Assembly: GCA_016713225.1 (NCBI GenBank)
Contig: JADJPO010000001.1
Span: forward strand, 1,116,001-1,180,000
DNA length: 64,000 nt
From: Kineosporiaceae bacterium
Lineage (GTDB): Bacteria > Actinomycetota > Actinomycetes > Actinomycetales > Kineosporiaceae
Direction of reading: 5' to 3'
Shown: in pieces, positions 1-10,302 of the stretch
Layout: the number at the start of each line of letters is the position of its first letter
Position numbering within the stretch: the stretch's first letter is position 1
Notes under the pieces: generated by a model
What the model saw: only the letters and a program-made list of their open reading frames with translations
What the model was told of the DNA's origin: nothing
The model's database searches: none
Program-made: the position numbers and the translations under genes

Positions 1-671
1 GCAGTGAACGCATGGACGCCGCGGTCACGGACGACGCCCGGGGCCTGCTGGCCGCCGGCCGCTCCGAGACGCTGACCTACGGCCCGGACGGCGAACGCCG
101 CGGCGAGGGCATGCGGGTGTTCGTCGCCGCTCACGCCCCCAAACCCCGGATGCTGGTCTTCGGCGCGATCGACTTCGCCGCCGCGGTCGCCCGGATCGGG
201 GTCTTCCTCGGGTACCGGGTCACGGTGTGCGATGCCCGACCCGTCTTCGCCACCCGCAGCCGCTTCGCCCAGGCCGACGAGGTGGTGGTCGACTGGCCGC
301 ACCGCTACCTGGCCGCCCAGGCCGAGGCCGGCGCCGTCGATGCGCGCACCGTGCTCGCCGTGCTGACCCACGACCCGAAGTTCGACGTGCCGCTGCTGCA
401 GGTCGCCCTGCGACTGCCGGAGGTCGCCTACATCGGAGCCATGGGCTCACGGCGCACCCACGACGACCGGCTGGCCCGGCTGCGAGAGGCCGGCCTGACC
501 GAGGACGAACTGGCCCGACTCAGCTCACCGATCGGGCTCGACCTCGGTGCGCGAACCCCCGAGGAGACCGCGATCAGCATCGCCGCCGAGATCATCGCCC
601 TGCGCTGGGGCGGGGACGGCGGCCGGCTGGGCGAGAGGCAAGGCCCGATCCACCACACCGCCCCCCGCTGA
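1..671 (+). CDS. xdhC: XdhC/CoxI family maturation factor, 5' truncated by window edge
   Basis: The frame is already open at the first bases, so the start lies upstream and only the C-terminal part is present. What is visible is the XdhC C-terminal Rossmann domain: a nucleotide-binding stretch around MLVFGAIDFA, then VCDARPVF, LTHDPKFD and YIGAMGSRR, ending in the usual GLDLGARTPEETAISIAAEI segment. XdhC/CoxI proteins help deliver or sulfurate the molybdenum cofactor of xanthine-dehydrogenase-family enzymes. The coxSLM operon begins 1.5 kb downstream on the same strand, so this factor probably serves that enzyme, although two small unrelated genes lie between them. Family assignment is firm; the partnership is inferred. 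Confidence 0.85.
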   Translation, partial: SERMDAAVTDDARGLLAAGRSETLTYGPDGERRGEGMRVFVAAHAPKPRMLVFGAIDFAAAVARIGVFLGYRVTVCDARPVFATRSRFAQADEVVVDWPHRYLAAQAEAGAVDARTVLAVLTHDPKFDVPLLQVALRLPEVAYIGAMGSRRTHDDRLARLREAGLTEDELARLSSPIGLDLGARTPEETAISIAAEIIALRWGGDGGRLGERQGPIHHTAPR

Positions 672-746
672 CCGATCGAGATCGGGTTTCCGCCAGGCGC
701 CGCCGGAGGTCGACTTCGCCGAGTAGCGCCGGCGACGTCGGTGCTC

Positions 747-929
747 TCAGAGGTAGACGTCCAGTTGCTCGCTGTGTGCGGTGACCATCGCCGCGGTGGA
801 CTGCTGCGCCGCGGCCACCGACGGACGCGCAGCCAGCACGGCAGCCATCACGTCCGGCGCCGCTGCCGGCACCTGGGTCGGCTGCGAGGGGTTGATGGTC
901 ACGGCCCGCCCGACCGCACCGATGCTCAT
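747..929 (-). CDS. possible small hypothetical protein (60 aa)
   Basis: A 60-codon frame starting with ATG at 929. The product is Ala/Gln/Val-rich with few charged residues and ends in QLDVYL. Its composition is unlike the arginine-rich products of antisense shadows, and it fills a stretch of about 340 bases with no other candidate. No Shine-Dalgarno sequence is visible. The overall look (short, helical, Gln/Ala-rich) recalls small YjfB-like motility proteins, but no motif proves it. No function is assigned. Confidence 0.35.
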   Translation of the reverse strand: MSIGAVGRAVTINPSQPTQVPAAAPDVMAAVLAARPSVAAAQQSTAAMVTAHSEQLDVYL

Positions 930-1014
930 GCGGAAGGTATCGACGTCCGGGCGGTGGAGCTGGATCGCCCGGACGGGTGGCCGCAGGTATCCCTGGCGTT
1001 GCCGGCCGGGCAGA

Positions 1015-1206
1015 TCAGTGGCTGCTGACGACCCAGAGCGCCACCACCGACCAGGCCACCGCGACGGCGACGGTGATCAGGATGAACTTCACCAGCCGTC
1101 GCTGGTCGGCCGGCAGCTGCATCCGCTCGAAGTGGGGTTCTTCGGGCTGGTGTTCGATCCCCGGGGTGTCGGGTTCGCCCTGTCGTGGTGGCGGCACGGT
1201 GCTCAT
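1015..1206 (-). CDS. small single-pass membrane protein (63 aa)
   Basis: A 63-residue protein. A hydrophilic Pro/Glu-rich N-terminal half is followed by one transmembrane helix (about residues 39-60, LVKFILITVAVAVAWSVVAL) and a very short tail. AGGAA lies about 13 bases before the ATG, a little far. The family is unknown. It may form a short minus-strand unit with the small frame at 747-929. Confidence 0.55.
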   Translation of the reverse strand: MSTVPPPRQGEPDTPGIEHQPEEPHFERMQLPADQRRLVKFILITVAVAVAWSVVALWVVSSH

Positions 1207-1403
1207 GGTGAATCGCTCGTTCCTGGGTCAGCTCGCGGCCCGTCCGTGGCGCGCGATGCCTGACCCCATGGTGCCCGATCGGGCGACGTCCGAACGTGAG
1301 GGGTTCGTGGTGGCCGAGACGCAACGGTGCGGACGTGCCAGGCGTCACCCAGGTGGACGGCGTGCCCGATTCGGGGACGCCACCGTCTCGAGGGGGCACT
1401 GAC

Positions 1404-1925
1404 ATGAGATCGCGAACCACCGCCACCCTGCGAACCACAGCCGCCGTCGGTCTTGCGGTCGTGCTGGCCGTGACGCTGCCCGGCGCGAGCGCCCAAGCCG
1501 CCATCGACCCGGCCACGCCGCTGGCGATCCATCAGGTCGCGCGCCGAGCCCAGTTCGCGGGCGACACCATCACCCTCGCCGTCCGGTACACGTGCACCAA
1601 CCGGCCCGGCCCGCAAGGAGTGGTGAACTACATCATGGCGGACGTCGTCCGCGGCGCCTCGGCGCGCTACGTGGTCGGGTTCCGCGGGGACACCGGGGGT
1701 CTGCTGGCCGCGGACTGCACCGGCCACCCGCAGACGCGGGTGCTCACCCTGCGGCGCGGCAGTTATGCGCTGCCCGGGCAACCCGCTCCCATCGGAAAGG
1801 CCGAGGTCAGCGTCACCATCTCGCCGCGAACCACACCGGATTCCGGCGGCTGGTATGTCCAGACCGGTCCGGACGTGACCCTCACCGGACGGGTGACGGT
1901 CGTGCGGCCACGCCCCCACCACTGA
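1404..1925 (+). CDS. secreted hypothetical protein (173 aa)
   Basis: ATG 1404 is chosen because GAGGGGG precedes it by 8-9 bases and because it creates a clean signal peptide: RSR at the N-terminus, a hydrophobic core (AVGLAVVLAVTLPGASA) and an AQA-type cleavage site near residue 32. The mature part is about 140 residues, contains two cysteines (CTNRPG and DCTGH) that could pair, and looks beta-rich. The product is exported and probably soluble or wall-associated. No family was recognised. A strong hairpin follows the stop codon. Confidence 0.7.
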   Translation: MRSRTTATLRTTAAVGLAVVLAVTLPGASAQAAIDPATPLAIHQVARRAQFAGDTITLAVRYTCTNRPGPQGVVNYIMADVVRGASARYVVGFRGDTGGLLAADCTGHPQTRVLTLRRGSYALPGQPAPIGKAEVSVTISPRTTPDSGGWYVQTGPDVTLTGRVTVVRPRPHH

Positions 1926-1937
1926 CGCCACAGGCAC

Positions 1938-1972
1938 CCGAGAGGGGCCGGCCCCGGGGTCGGCCCCCTCGG
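1938..1972 (+). terminator. hairpin terminator after the secreted protein
   Basis: Inverted repeat CCGAGAGGGGCCG / CGGCCCCCTCGG with a 10-base loop, 12 bases after the stop at 1925. There is no U-tract, as is usual for actinomycete terminators. Confidence 0.6.
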
Positions 1973-2164
1973 CGGGCGTCGGATTTCGTTCGGATCCGGC
2001 CTTCCAGCGGCCCGGGCGACACGCCGCAGCCCTGCTGAGTCTGCGATTCGGGCGCGCAGGGTCTTGTGTTCCAGGCCACACTGCCCTTGGATCAGCGACG
2101 TAAGTCCTACCTCGGGCGCGCCCGCATGGGGTCGTGCTCGTCAGGCATGAGGCGTGGAGGCCGT

Positions 2165-2646
2165 ATGGGCACCAAGAAGATCACCGTCACCGTCGACGGT
2201 GTGCAATACCAGGACGACGTGGAGCCGCGCACGCTGCTCGTGCACTACCTGCGCGAACAACTCGGCAAGACCGGAACGGTCGTCGGCTGCGACACGAGCA
2301 ACTGCGGTGCCTGCACGGTGCATCTGAACGGACGCAGCGTGAAGTCGTGCTCGGTGCTCGCGGTGCAGGCCGACGGCGGTGAGGTCACCACGATCGAGGG
2401 GCTGTCGGACGGTGAGTCGCTGCACCCGGTGCAGCAGGCCTTCCACGAGTGCCACGCGTTGCAGTGTGGCTACTGCACGCCGGGCATGATCATGCAGGCG
2501 GTCGACCTGCTGAACACCAACCCGAACCCGAGCGAGGCCGAGATCCGTGAGGGCATCGAGGGCAACCTCTGCCGCTGCACGGGCTACCAGAACATCGTCC
2601 GGGCCATCGAACAGGCGGCAGGCGCAGCTGCTGCGGGAGGTGTGCG

Positions 2647-2650
<4 letters not shown>
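2165..2650 (+). CDS. coxS: CoxS: [2Fe-2S] small subunit of aerobic CO dehydrogenase-like molybdenum hydroxylase
   Basis: Electron-transfer subunit of a xanthine-dehydrogenase-family enzyme (161 aa, normal length). It has an N-terminal plant-type [2Fe-2S] domain with Cys42, 47, 50 and 62, and a C-terminal [2Fe-2S] domain with CGYCTPG (Cys101, 104) and CRCTGY (Cys136, 138). The start is ATG 2165, with GGAGG 4 bases upstream; the longer upstream frame is ignored. Its stop overlaps the coxL start by 4 bases (ATGA), so translation is coupled. The S-L-M gene order fits form II cox clusters. Confidence 0.93.
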
Positions 2651-5078
<2,428 letters not shown>

Positions 5079-5082
<4 letters not shown>

Positions 5083-5933
5083 TCCCCGCCGCGTTCGACT
5101 ACGAGGCGCCCACCAGCATCGAGGACGCCTTGGCGTTGCTCGGCGGGGCGGGCGAGCGCGAGGTCAAGCTGCTGGCTGGTGGGCAGAGCTTCCTGCCGGT
5201 GCTGCGGATGCGCATGGCCTCGCCCGACCTGGTCGTCGACCTGGGCCGGATCGAGGCGCTCCGCGGGGTGCGGGACGACGGCGACGCCATCGTCATCGGC
5301 GCCATGACCACGCACGACGAGGTGGTCAACCACCCGCTGGTGCGTGAACACGCGGCGCTGCTGAGCCAGGCGGCGGCCACCGTCGCCGACCCGCAGGTGC
5401 GGCACCGGGGAACCCTCGGTGGCTCGCTGGCGCACTGTGACCCGGCCGGTGACATGGGGGCGGCGGCGCTCGCGCTGGACGCCTCGATGGTGATCGCCGG
5501 ACCCGGTGGGCGGCGGACGGAGAGTGCCAAGGACTTCTTCGTCGACCTGTTCACCTCTGCCGTGGGCCACGGTGAGTTGCTGGCCGAGATCCGGGTGCCC
5601 AAGCACACCGGGTGGGGCTCGCACTACGAGAAGTTCAACCACACCGCCCAGGCCTGGTCGATCGTGGCCGTCGCTGCGGCGGTGAAGTCCGAGGGTGGAG
5701 TGATCTCACAGGCCAAGGTGGCCCTGACCAACATGGGTCTGGTGCCGCTGCGGGCTGCCGGGGTCGAGGCTGCGCTGGTCGGGCAACCGGCCACCGCCGA
5801 GGTCATTGCCGCGGCGGCGGCGCACGCCACCGAGGGCACCGCCCCGATGGACGACGCCAACGCCGACGAGGACTACCGCCGCAACCTGGCCGTCGTCCTC
5901 ACCAAGCGGGCGGTGCTCGCCGCCGCCGGCTGA
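5079..5933 (+). CDS. coxM: CoxM: FAD-binding medium subunit of CO dehydrogenase-like enzyme
   Basis: FAD subunit that passes electrons from the Fe-S subunit to the acceptor (284 aa). It has the two FAD-contact motifs of the family, AGGQS (33-37) and TLGGS (112-116), followed by HCDPAGD and a C-terminal CO_deh_flav_C-like part. The start is GTG 5079, inside GTGA shared with the coxL stop. This gives the conserved N-terminus IPAAFDYEAP; an upstream ATG would add an unrelated leader. It is the last gene of the coxSLM operon. Confidence 0.92.
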
Positions 5934-5945
5934 TCGCTGCTGTCA

Positions 5946-5981
5946 CGTCACAAGAGGCGTCACGAGAGGCGTCACGAGAGG
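5946..5981. repeat. three 12-bp direct repeats
   Basis: CGTCACAAGAGG, CGTCACGAGAGG, CGTCACGAGAGG in direct succession just after the coxM stop. Non-coding. Confidence 0.7.
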
Positions 5982-6015
5982 GCGGTCTCGACCCACGCAA
6001 CGGGCCGAGGCCGCC
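5981..6015 (+). terminator. hairpin terminator of the cox operon
   Basis: Imperfect stem GGCGGTCTCG / CGAGGCCGCC about 50 bases after the coxM stop. Confidence 0.45.
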
Positions 6016-6026
6016 CCCTCCCACCT

Positions 6027-6105
6027 CGTGATCATGTAATCGATGCACAAAACGTGCACGGATTACATGATCACGGGGGGTTTGTGTGCGGACTACGTGA
6101 TCACC
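6027..6105. repeat. intergenic palindrome, family A copy 1 (full palindrome plus half copy)
   Basis: Arms CGTGATCATGTAATCGATGC.. (6027-6048) and ..GGATTACATGATCACG (6054-6075) match at 20 of 22 positions around a 5-base loop. A degenerate half copy (GTGTGCGGACTACGTGATCA, from 6085) follows and overlaps the 3' end of the helR gene. The same full-plus-half layout recurs at 36913-37009. It lies between convergent genes. Confidence 0.85.
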
Positions 6106-8284
6106 GGGTGAGGGCGGGGGGTAGGGGGTCGTGGTGGACCACCGTGAGGCCGGTGACGGCTCGGGTGAGGACCACGTAGAGGCGGCGCAGGCCGGTGCGC
6201 TCGTCGGGCTCGTCGTCGGCGATCCGGGCGGGTTCGAGGACGACGACCTGGTCGTACTCCAGGCCCTTGGCGGTGGTGGCCGGGACGACCGACACCCGAG
6301 GCAGCGGTGCGTCGTCCTCGCCGAGGGCGGCATCGAGCAGCGCCTCCGCGGTGCCGTCTGCCGGCTCGGCTCCGGTGCCTAGCACGAGGTGCTCGATGCC
6401 TTGCCCGGCAAGGGTCTTCGCTGCCCGGGTCGTCCAGGAATCCGGCACGATGACGCCGACCGAGCCCTCGTCGTCCAGAGCCTCGCGGACGGCGCGCAGC
6501 AGGGCCGGCCACACCTGGGTCGCGGTCTCGACCCGGCGCAGGTGCAGGGTGCCGGGGTCCTCGCGCACCGAGCCCGGCGCGGACAGCTCGGGGGCGATGT
6601 CGGGCAGCAGTCGTGCCGCGAACTCGATCACCGCGCTCGGCACCCGGAACCCGCGGTCGAGTTCGACCAGCACCGCGCCGTCGTGGCCGAGGTGGGCCAG
6701 TGACGCCGCCCAGGACGGCGTGGCCCACGGCGTGGTGCCCTGGGCGATGTCGCCCAGGATCGTCATCGACCCGGTCGAGCAGCGCCGTCCGACCGCGCGG
6801 AGCTGCATCGGGGACAGATCCTGCGCCTCGTCCAGCACGACGTGGCCCAGACTCGGGGTGCGTTGCAGCACGTCGCCCAGCTCGTCGAGCAGCACCAGCT
6901 CGGCGGGGGTCCATCGCGCCGATCCCGCCGAACGCGGCGGTGTCGTCCAGGCCAGGAGCTGCTGCTCGGCCTCGGTCAGGATGCCGTCGGCGCAGCCGGC
7001 CAGGAACTGCCCGTCGGCGAGCAACCGGAACAGCACCTGCGTCGGGGTGATCGCGGGCCAGCAGGCATCGACGTAGCGGCGCACCTCGCGGCTGCGGGCC
7101 ACCGCGTCCTGGATCCGGTCGTCGGGGGACTCGCCGGCCTCCTCCATCAAGACCAGCAGGGCGTGGGCGAGGCGTTGCGGCAGCATGTCGCGGGCCGCGC
7201 CGTAGCGGGCACCGCGGGCGCGCAGCTCGCCGACGATCTCGGCCGTGGTGTACGCCGCGAGCCGCCAGCGCCGCACGCCGCGGGGCAAGACCAAGGCCTC
7301 CGTCGGGGCCGAGCAGTGGGACCACACGGCCCGGTGCAGCACCTCGGCCAGTCGCGCATCGCCCTGCAGCACAGCACGTTCCACGGGGTCGGCGGTGCTG
7401 TGGGACGCCGCCGTGCGGGACGGGGTGGCCGGCTTCGCCGTGACCGGACGACGTGAGCCCGTGGCCGGTTGGCGCACCAGGGCATCGAGCGTGGTGTGGC
7501 GCACCTGCACCTCGCCCAGACTCGGCAGCACGGCGGCCACGTGCTCGAGGAAGGCCGCGTTGGGTCCCACCACCAGGACCCCGGAACGCGAGAGCTTGTC
7601 CCGGTGGGCGTAGAGCAGCCAGGCGGCACGGTGCAGTCCCACGGCGGTCTTGCCGGTCCCGGGGGCACCCTGCACGCACACCGAGGTCGCGACGTCCGCC
7701 CGCACGATCTCGTCCTGCTCGGGCTGGATGGTGGCCACGATGTCGCGCATCGGCCCCACCCGGGGCCGTTCGATCTCGCGGGCCAGGATCTGACTGCGCC
7801 CGGCCTCGCCGGTGGGCACCTGCTCCTGCGCGAGGTACTCGTCCTCGTAGGCGGTGATCTGGCCGCCCTCCACGCCGAATCGACGACGCCGGACGACGCC
7901 CATCGGCTCGGATCGGCTGGCTCGGTAGAAGGCCCGCGACACCTCCGCCCGCCAGTCGATCACCACCGGATCGCCGTCCGGATCGGCCACGTGGCGTCGT
8001 CCGATGTACCAGCGTTCGTCGCCGAGGTGGTCGGTGCGGCCGAAGAACAAGGCCGCGTGCGGGTCATCGATCAGTGAGGCGGCTCGGTGGTGCAGCGTCG
8101 CGGCGAGGAATTCCGAGGAGACCCGGTCACCGCCGTGCGCCGACAGACTCAGGGTGCGCTCGCGCATCCGGGTCAGATCGGAACGGGCAGCGGCCAGGTA
8201 CCGGCGTTCGGCCGCCAGGGCCGCATCCGTCGGGTCGAGGTCGTGGTGGAGGTGGTCCGTCGGGTCGTGGGTGACGGCAGGCAC
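6101..8284 (-). CDS. helR: HelD/HelR-type RNA polymerase recycling ATPase (UvrD-like superfamily 1)
   Basis: 727 aa, full length. Superfamily-1 motor with Walker A GAPGTGKTA (about residue 205), a DEAQDLSPMQLR Walker B, and a late motif around VVPATTAKGLEYDQVVVLEP. The N-terminal part is the HelD-specific segment (coiled coil rich in E/R, then RWYIGRRHV and VVIDWRAEVSRAFYRA). HelD proteins remove stalled or drug-bound RNA polymerase; actinobacterial HelR proteins are linked to rifamycin tolerance. Start GTG 8284. The stop lies inside the family A palindrome. Family is certain; the HelR rather than HelD label is inferred from the phylum. Confidence 0.88.
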   Translation of the reverse strand: MPAVTHDPTDHLHHDLDPTDAALAAERRYLAAARSDLTRMRERTLSLSAHGGDRVSSEFLAATLHHRAASLIDDPHAALFFGRTDHLGDERWYIGRRHVADPDGDPVVIDWRAEVSRAFYRASRSEPMGVVRRRRFGVEGGQITAYEDEYLAQEQVPTGEAGRSQILAREIERPRVGPMRDIVATIQPEQDEIVRADVATSVCVQGAPGTGKTAVGLHRAAWLLYAHRDKLSRSGVLVVGPNAAFLEHVAAVLPSLGEVQVRHTTLDALVRQPATGSRRPVTAKPATPSRTAASHSTADPVERAVLQGDARLAEVLHRAVWSHCSAPTEALVLPRGVRRWRLAAYTTAEIVGELRARGARYGAARDMLPQRLAHALLVLMEEAGESPDDRIQDAVARSREVRRYVDACWPAITPTQVLFRLLADGQFLAGCADGILTEAEQQLLAWTTPPRSAGSARWTPAELVLLDELGDVLQRTPSLGHVVLDEAQDLSPMQLRAVGRRCSTGSMTILGDIAQGTTPWATPSWAASLAHLGHDGAVLVELDRGFRVPSAVIEFAARLLPDIAPELSAPGSVREDPGTLHLRRVETATQVWPALLRAVREALDDEGSVGVIVPDSWTTRAAKTLAGQGIEHLVLGTGAEPADGTAEALLDAALGEDDAPLPRVSVVPATTAKGLEYDQVVVLEPARIADDEPDERTGLRRLYVVLTRAVTGLTVVHHDPLPPALTR

Positions 8285-8316
8285 GAGGATCCACTTTACG
8301 CCGTCTCACACCGCCC

Positions 8317-8604
8317 TCAGCCGGAGAACATCGCCGCCGCGGCCGACTCCACCTCGGCGTACTGGCGCCCCGCGGTGGCCAGGGCGCGATGGATCTCGTC
8401 GAGGCCGATCCGCACGCGTTCCTGGGTGCCCTGCCAGTCGGTGACCACGGACTGGAACGAGGTCGCGGCCTGTCCTCGCCAGCCGGACTGGAGATCGAGC
8501 AGCTGACGCATCATGTGCTCGACGTCCTCGCTGATCTGCTGCGCCGTGGCCTGGATCGTGGCACTGGCCTGGAGTACCTGGGCGCTGTCGACTTGGTAGT
8601 GCAT
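8317..8604 (-). CDS. WXG100 (ESAT-6-like) secretion substrate
   Basis: 95 aa, the standard length of WXG100 helical hairpins. W-x-G sits in the turn (SGWRG, Trp42, Gly44), and the C-terminal ESX/type VII export signal YxxxE is present (Tyr82-Glu86). ATG 8604 is chosen because AAGGAG stands 5-6 bases upstream and longer versions add a Pro/Cys-rich leader. These proteins dimerise and are exported by the type VII system. No EccC, EccD or partner gene is seen nearby, so it is an orphan here. It is 32 bases from helR and could be read with it. Confidence 0.85.
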   Translation of the reverse strand: MHYQVDSAQVLQASATIQATAQQISEDVEHMMRQLLDLQSGWRGQAATSFQSVVTDWQGTQERVRIGLDEIHRALATAGRQYAEVESAAAAMFSG

Positions 8605-8733
8605 GACGTCTCCTTGAGGTTCACGGTCACGGACCGACCGCGGGCAGCTGGCCGGGGCCGGGGAGTTCGGCGGCGCCGACCCGGTATCGATGACCGGATC
8701 ACCGTGACACAGGTTGTGGCTCAAGGGGTTTCG

Positions 8734-8770
8734 TTGTCCACAGGGAGCCCTCGAAGGCGGTTTGTCCACA
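8734..8770. promoter_or_regulatory. two DnaA-box-like sites
   Basis: TTGTCCACA occurs twice in the same orientation, at 8734-8742 and 8762-8770, 28 bases apart. It matches the actinobacterial DnaA-box consensus. The sites lie in the 279-base gap between the WXG100 start and the CAP gene. No dnaA, dnaN or AT-rich unwinding region is near, so this is not an origin by itself. Confidence 0.45.
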
Positions 8771-8830
8771 GTCGACGCCTCGTGAGGACGAGCACGTGGC
8801 GAGTCGTTGTGTGCAGGATTCCTGAGGTAT

Positions 8831-8876
8831 CGCTAAGACGGGTTTCGCCCACCCTTAGCGATCACGTTCCTAGTGT
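8831..8876 (+). promoter_or_regulatory. promoter of CAP protein 1: inverted repeat plus -10 box, leaderless
   Basis: CGCTAAG (8831-8837) and CTTAGCG (8854-8860) form an inverted repeat. A good -10 box TAGTGT (8871-8876) ends 7 bases before the ATG, so transcription would begin at or next to the start codon. There is no Shine-Dalgarno site. The second CAP gene has the same arrangement at 10251-10295, which supports both copies. Confidence 0.55.
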
Positions 8877-8883
8877 TCCGGGC

Positions 8884-10089
8884 ATGAGTCCGGCTATGCA
8901 TCGCGCCCGTCCCCCACGTCAGAGCACCCAGGCCCCGCGGTCGCGCCGCATGGTCGGTATCGCGGTGCCCCTCGGTCTCGCGGTGGCGGTGTTCGCCGGT
9001 CAGACCGGAGCCGCCTCGGGTGTCCAGGACTGGATCTTCGGCACGCCGTCCACATCGGCCAAGCTGACCGCGAACCTGCACACGGATGGCGCGTCGCGGC
9101 CCGCCGGTTCCGCCGCGCCATCGCAGTCGCCCGCCGGGCACGCGCCGCGGGCACGCTTTCGGACGATCACCTTGGTGAACGGCAAGTCCTATGGCCCCGT
9201 CGATGGCCGGGTGGTGCTCAAGGCCGGACTGCGCGCGCGCGGTGCCGTGGTCTTCACGCTGACCGGCCCCGCCACGGTGAAGTTGCCCGATCGCCGCGCG
9301 CCCTACGCCGTGATGCTGGACGCCGGTCGGCTGACCGCCGGCAGCTACACCGTCAAGGTGACCCCGGTGAGGGGCAAGAGCAAGGGCAAGGGCCTGACCG
9401 CCACGCTCGTCGTCGCCCACAAGGTCACGCCCGGCCCGTCGCCGACCGCCTCGCCCAGCAGCCCGGCCCCCGTCCCGACACCGACCACGACCCGCCCGTC
9501 GCCCGTCCAGCCCACGCTGCCGGTGCCGACCAAGACCACGCCGGTTCCGGTGCCGACCAAGACCATTCCGGCACCCATTCCGACCAAGACCCACCCGGCC
9601 CCGGTGCCGACCAAGACCATCCCGGCACCCGTTCCGACGAAGACCATCCCCGCACCCGTTCCGACGAAGACCACGGCGCCCGCGCCGACCTCGACCGGCA
9701 CCGGGAGCTTCGCGTCCGAGGTGGTGCGCCTGACCAATGTCGAGCGGTCGGCCAACGGTTGCTCGGCCCTGAGCATCGACTCCAAGTTGACCGCTGCAGC
9801 GCAGCTGCACAGCGAGGACATGGCGGCCAAGAACTACTTCGAGCACAGCAGCCCGGATGGCCGCAGTGCAGGCGACCGGATCTCGGCACAGGGCTACAAG
9901 TGGCGTAGCTGGGGCGAGAACATCGCCGCCGGTCAGAAGACGCCCGCCAGTGTGGTCAGCGCCTGGATGAACAGCTCCGGTCACCGGGCGAACATCCTCA
10001 ACTGCGGGTTCACCCAGATCGGTGTGGGTATCGCCAAGGGCGGCAGCTATGGCATCTACTGGACCCAGAACTTCGGGACGCCTGCCTGA
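8884..10089 (+). CDS. secreted CAP-domain (YkwD-like) protein 1
   Basis: 401 aa. An Arg-rich N-terminus precedes a hydrophobic export segment (about 22-46). Next comes a globular beta-rich domain (about 90-185, with KSYGPVDGRVVL and KLPDRRAPYAVMLDAGRL), then a Pro/Thr spacer with about six VPTKTIPAP-type repeats (about 205-265). The last part is a CAP/SCP domain (about 278-401) with LTNVERSANGC, QLHSEDMAAKNYFEH and SGHRANILNCGFTQIGVG. Bacterial CAP proteins act at the cell surface; their reaction is mostly unknown. ATG 8884 is set by the -10 box 7 bases upstream. It is a paralogue of the next gene, likely a tandem duplication. Confidence 0.87.
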   Translation: MSPAMHRARPPRQSTQAPRSRRMVGIAVPLGLAVAVFAGQTGAASGVQDWIFGTPSTSAKLTANLHTDGASRPAGSAAPSQSPAGHAPRARFRTITLVNGKSYGPVDGRVVLKAGLRARGAVVFTLTGPATVKLPDRRAPYAVMLDAGRLTAGSYTVKVTPVRGKSKGKGLTATLVVAHKVTPGPSPTASPSSPAPVPTPTTTRPSPVQPTLPVPTKTTPVPVPTKTIPAPIPTKTHPAPVPTKTIPAPVPTKTIPAPVPTKTTAPAPTSTGTGSFASEVVRLTNVERSANGCSALSIDSKLTAAAQLHSEDMAAKNYFEHSSPDGRSAGDRISAQGYKWRSWGENIAAGQKTPASVVSAWMNSSGHRANILNCGFTQIGVGIAKGGSYGIYWTQNFGTPA

Positions 10090-10114
10090 TCGCCTGACCA
10101 CCTGAAGACCGCAC

Positions 10115-10155
10115 GTCGGACGCCGCCACGGACCTTCTCCGTGGCGGCGTCCGAC
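10115..10155 (+). terminator. strong hairpin terminator after CAP protein 1
   Basis: A perfect 18-bp stem (10115-10132 with 10138-10155, sequence beginning GTCGGACGCCGCC) and a 5-base loop, 25 bases after the stop codon. No T-run. Confidence 0.8.
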
Positions 10156-10250
10156 ATGTCTCCCATGGTGGACGCCGCGACGGCTCGTCCCCCCACCCAC
10201 CGGCCCGCGACGACGGGACGAGGTCGGTGTGCACCGTTCGCTGAGGAAGC

Positions 10251-10295
10251 CGTAAGGCGGCTTTCGCCCGTCCTTAGCGACCGCGTTCCTAGTGT
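10251..10295 (+). promoter_or_regulatory. promoter of CAP protein 2, copy of the CAP 1 promoter
   Basis: CGTAAGG (10251-10257) and CCTTAGCG form the inverted repeat, and TAGTGT (10290-10295) is the -10 box, 7 bases before ATG 10303. The sequence from the repeat to the start codon is closely similar to that of CAP 1, so the duplication carried its promoter. Confidence 0.55.
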
Positions 10296-10302
10296 CTCGA
10301 GC

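Noticed and set aside
8605..8883. replication origin
   Set aside because: Only two DnaA boxes, no AT-rich region, no dnaA, dnaN or rpmH nearby.
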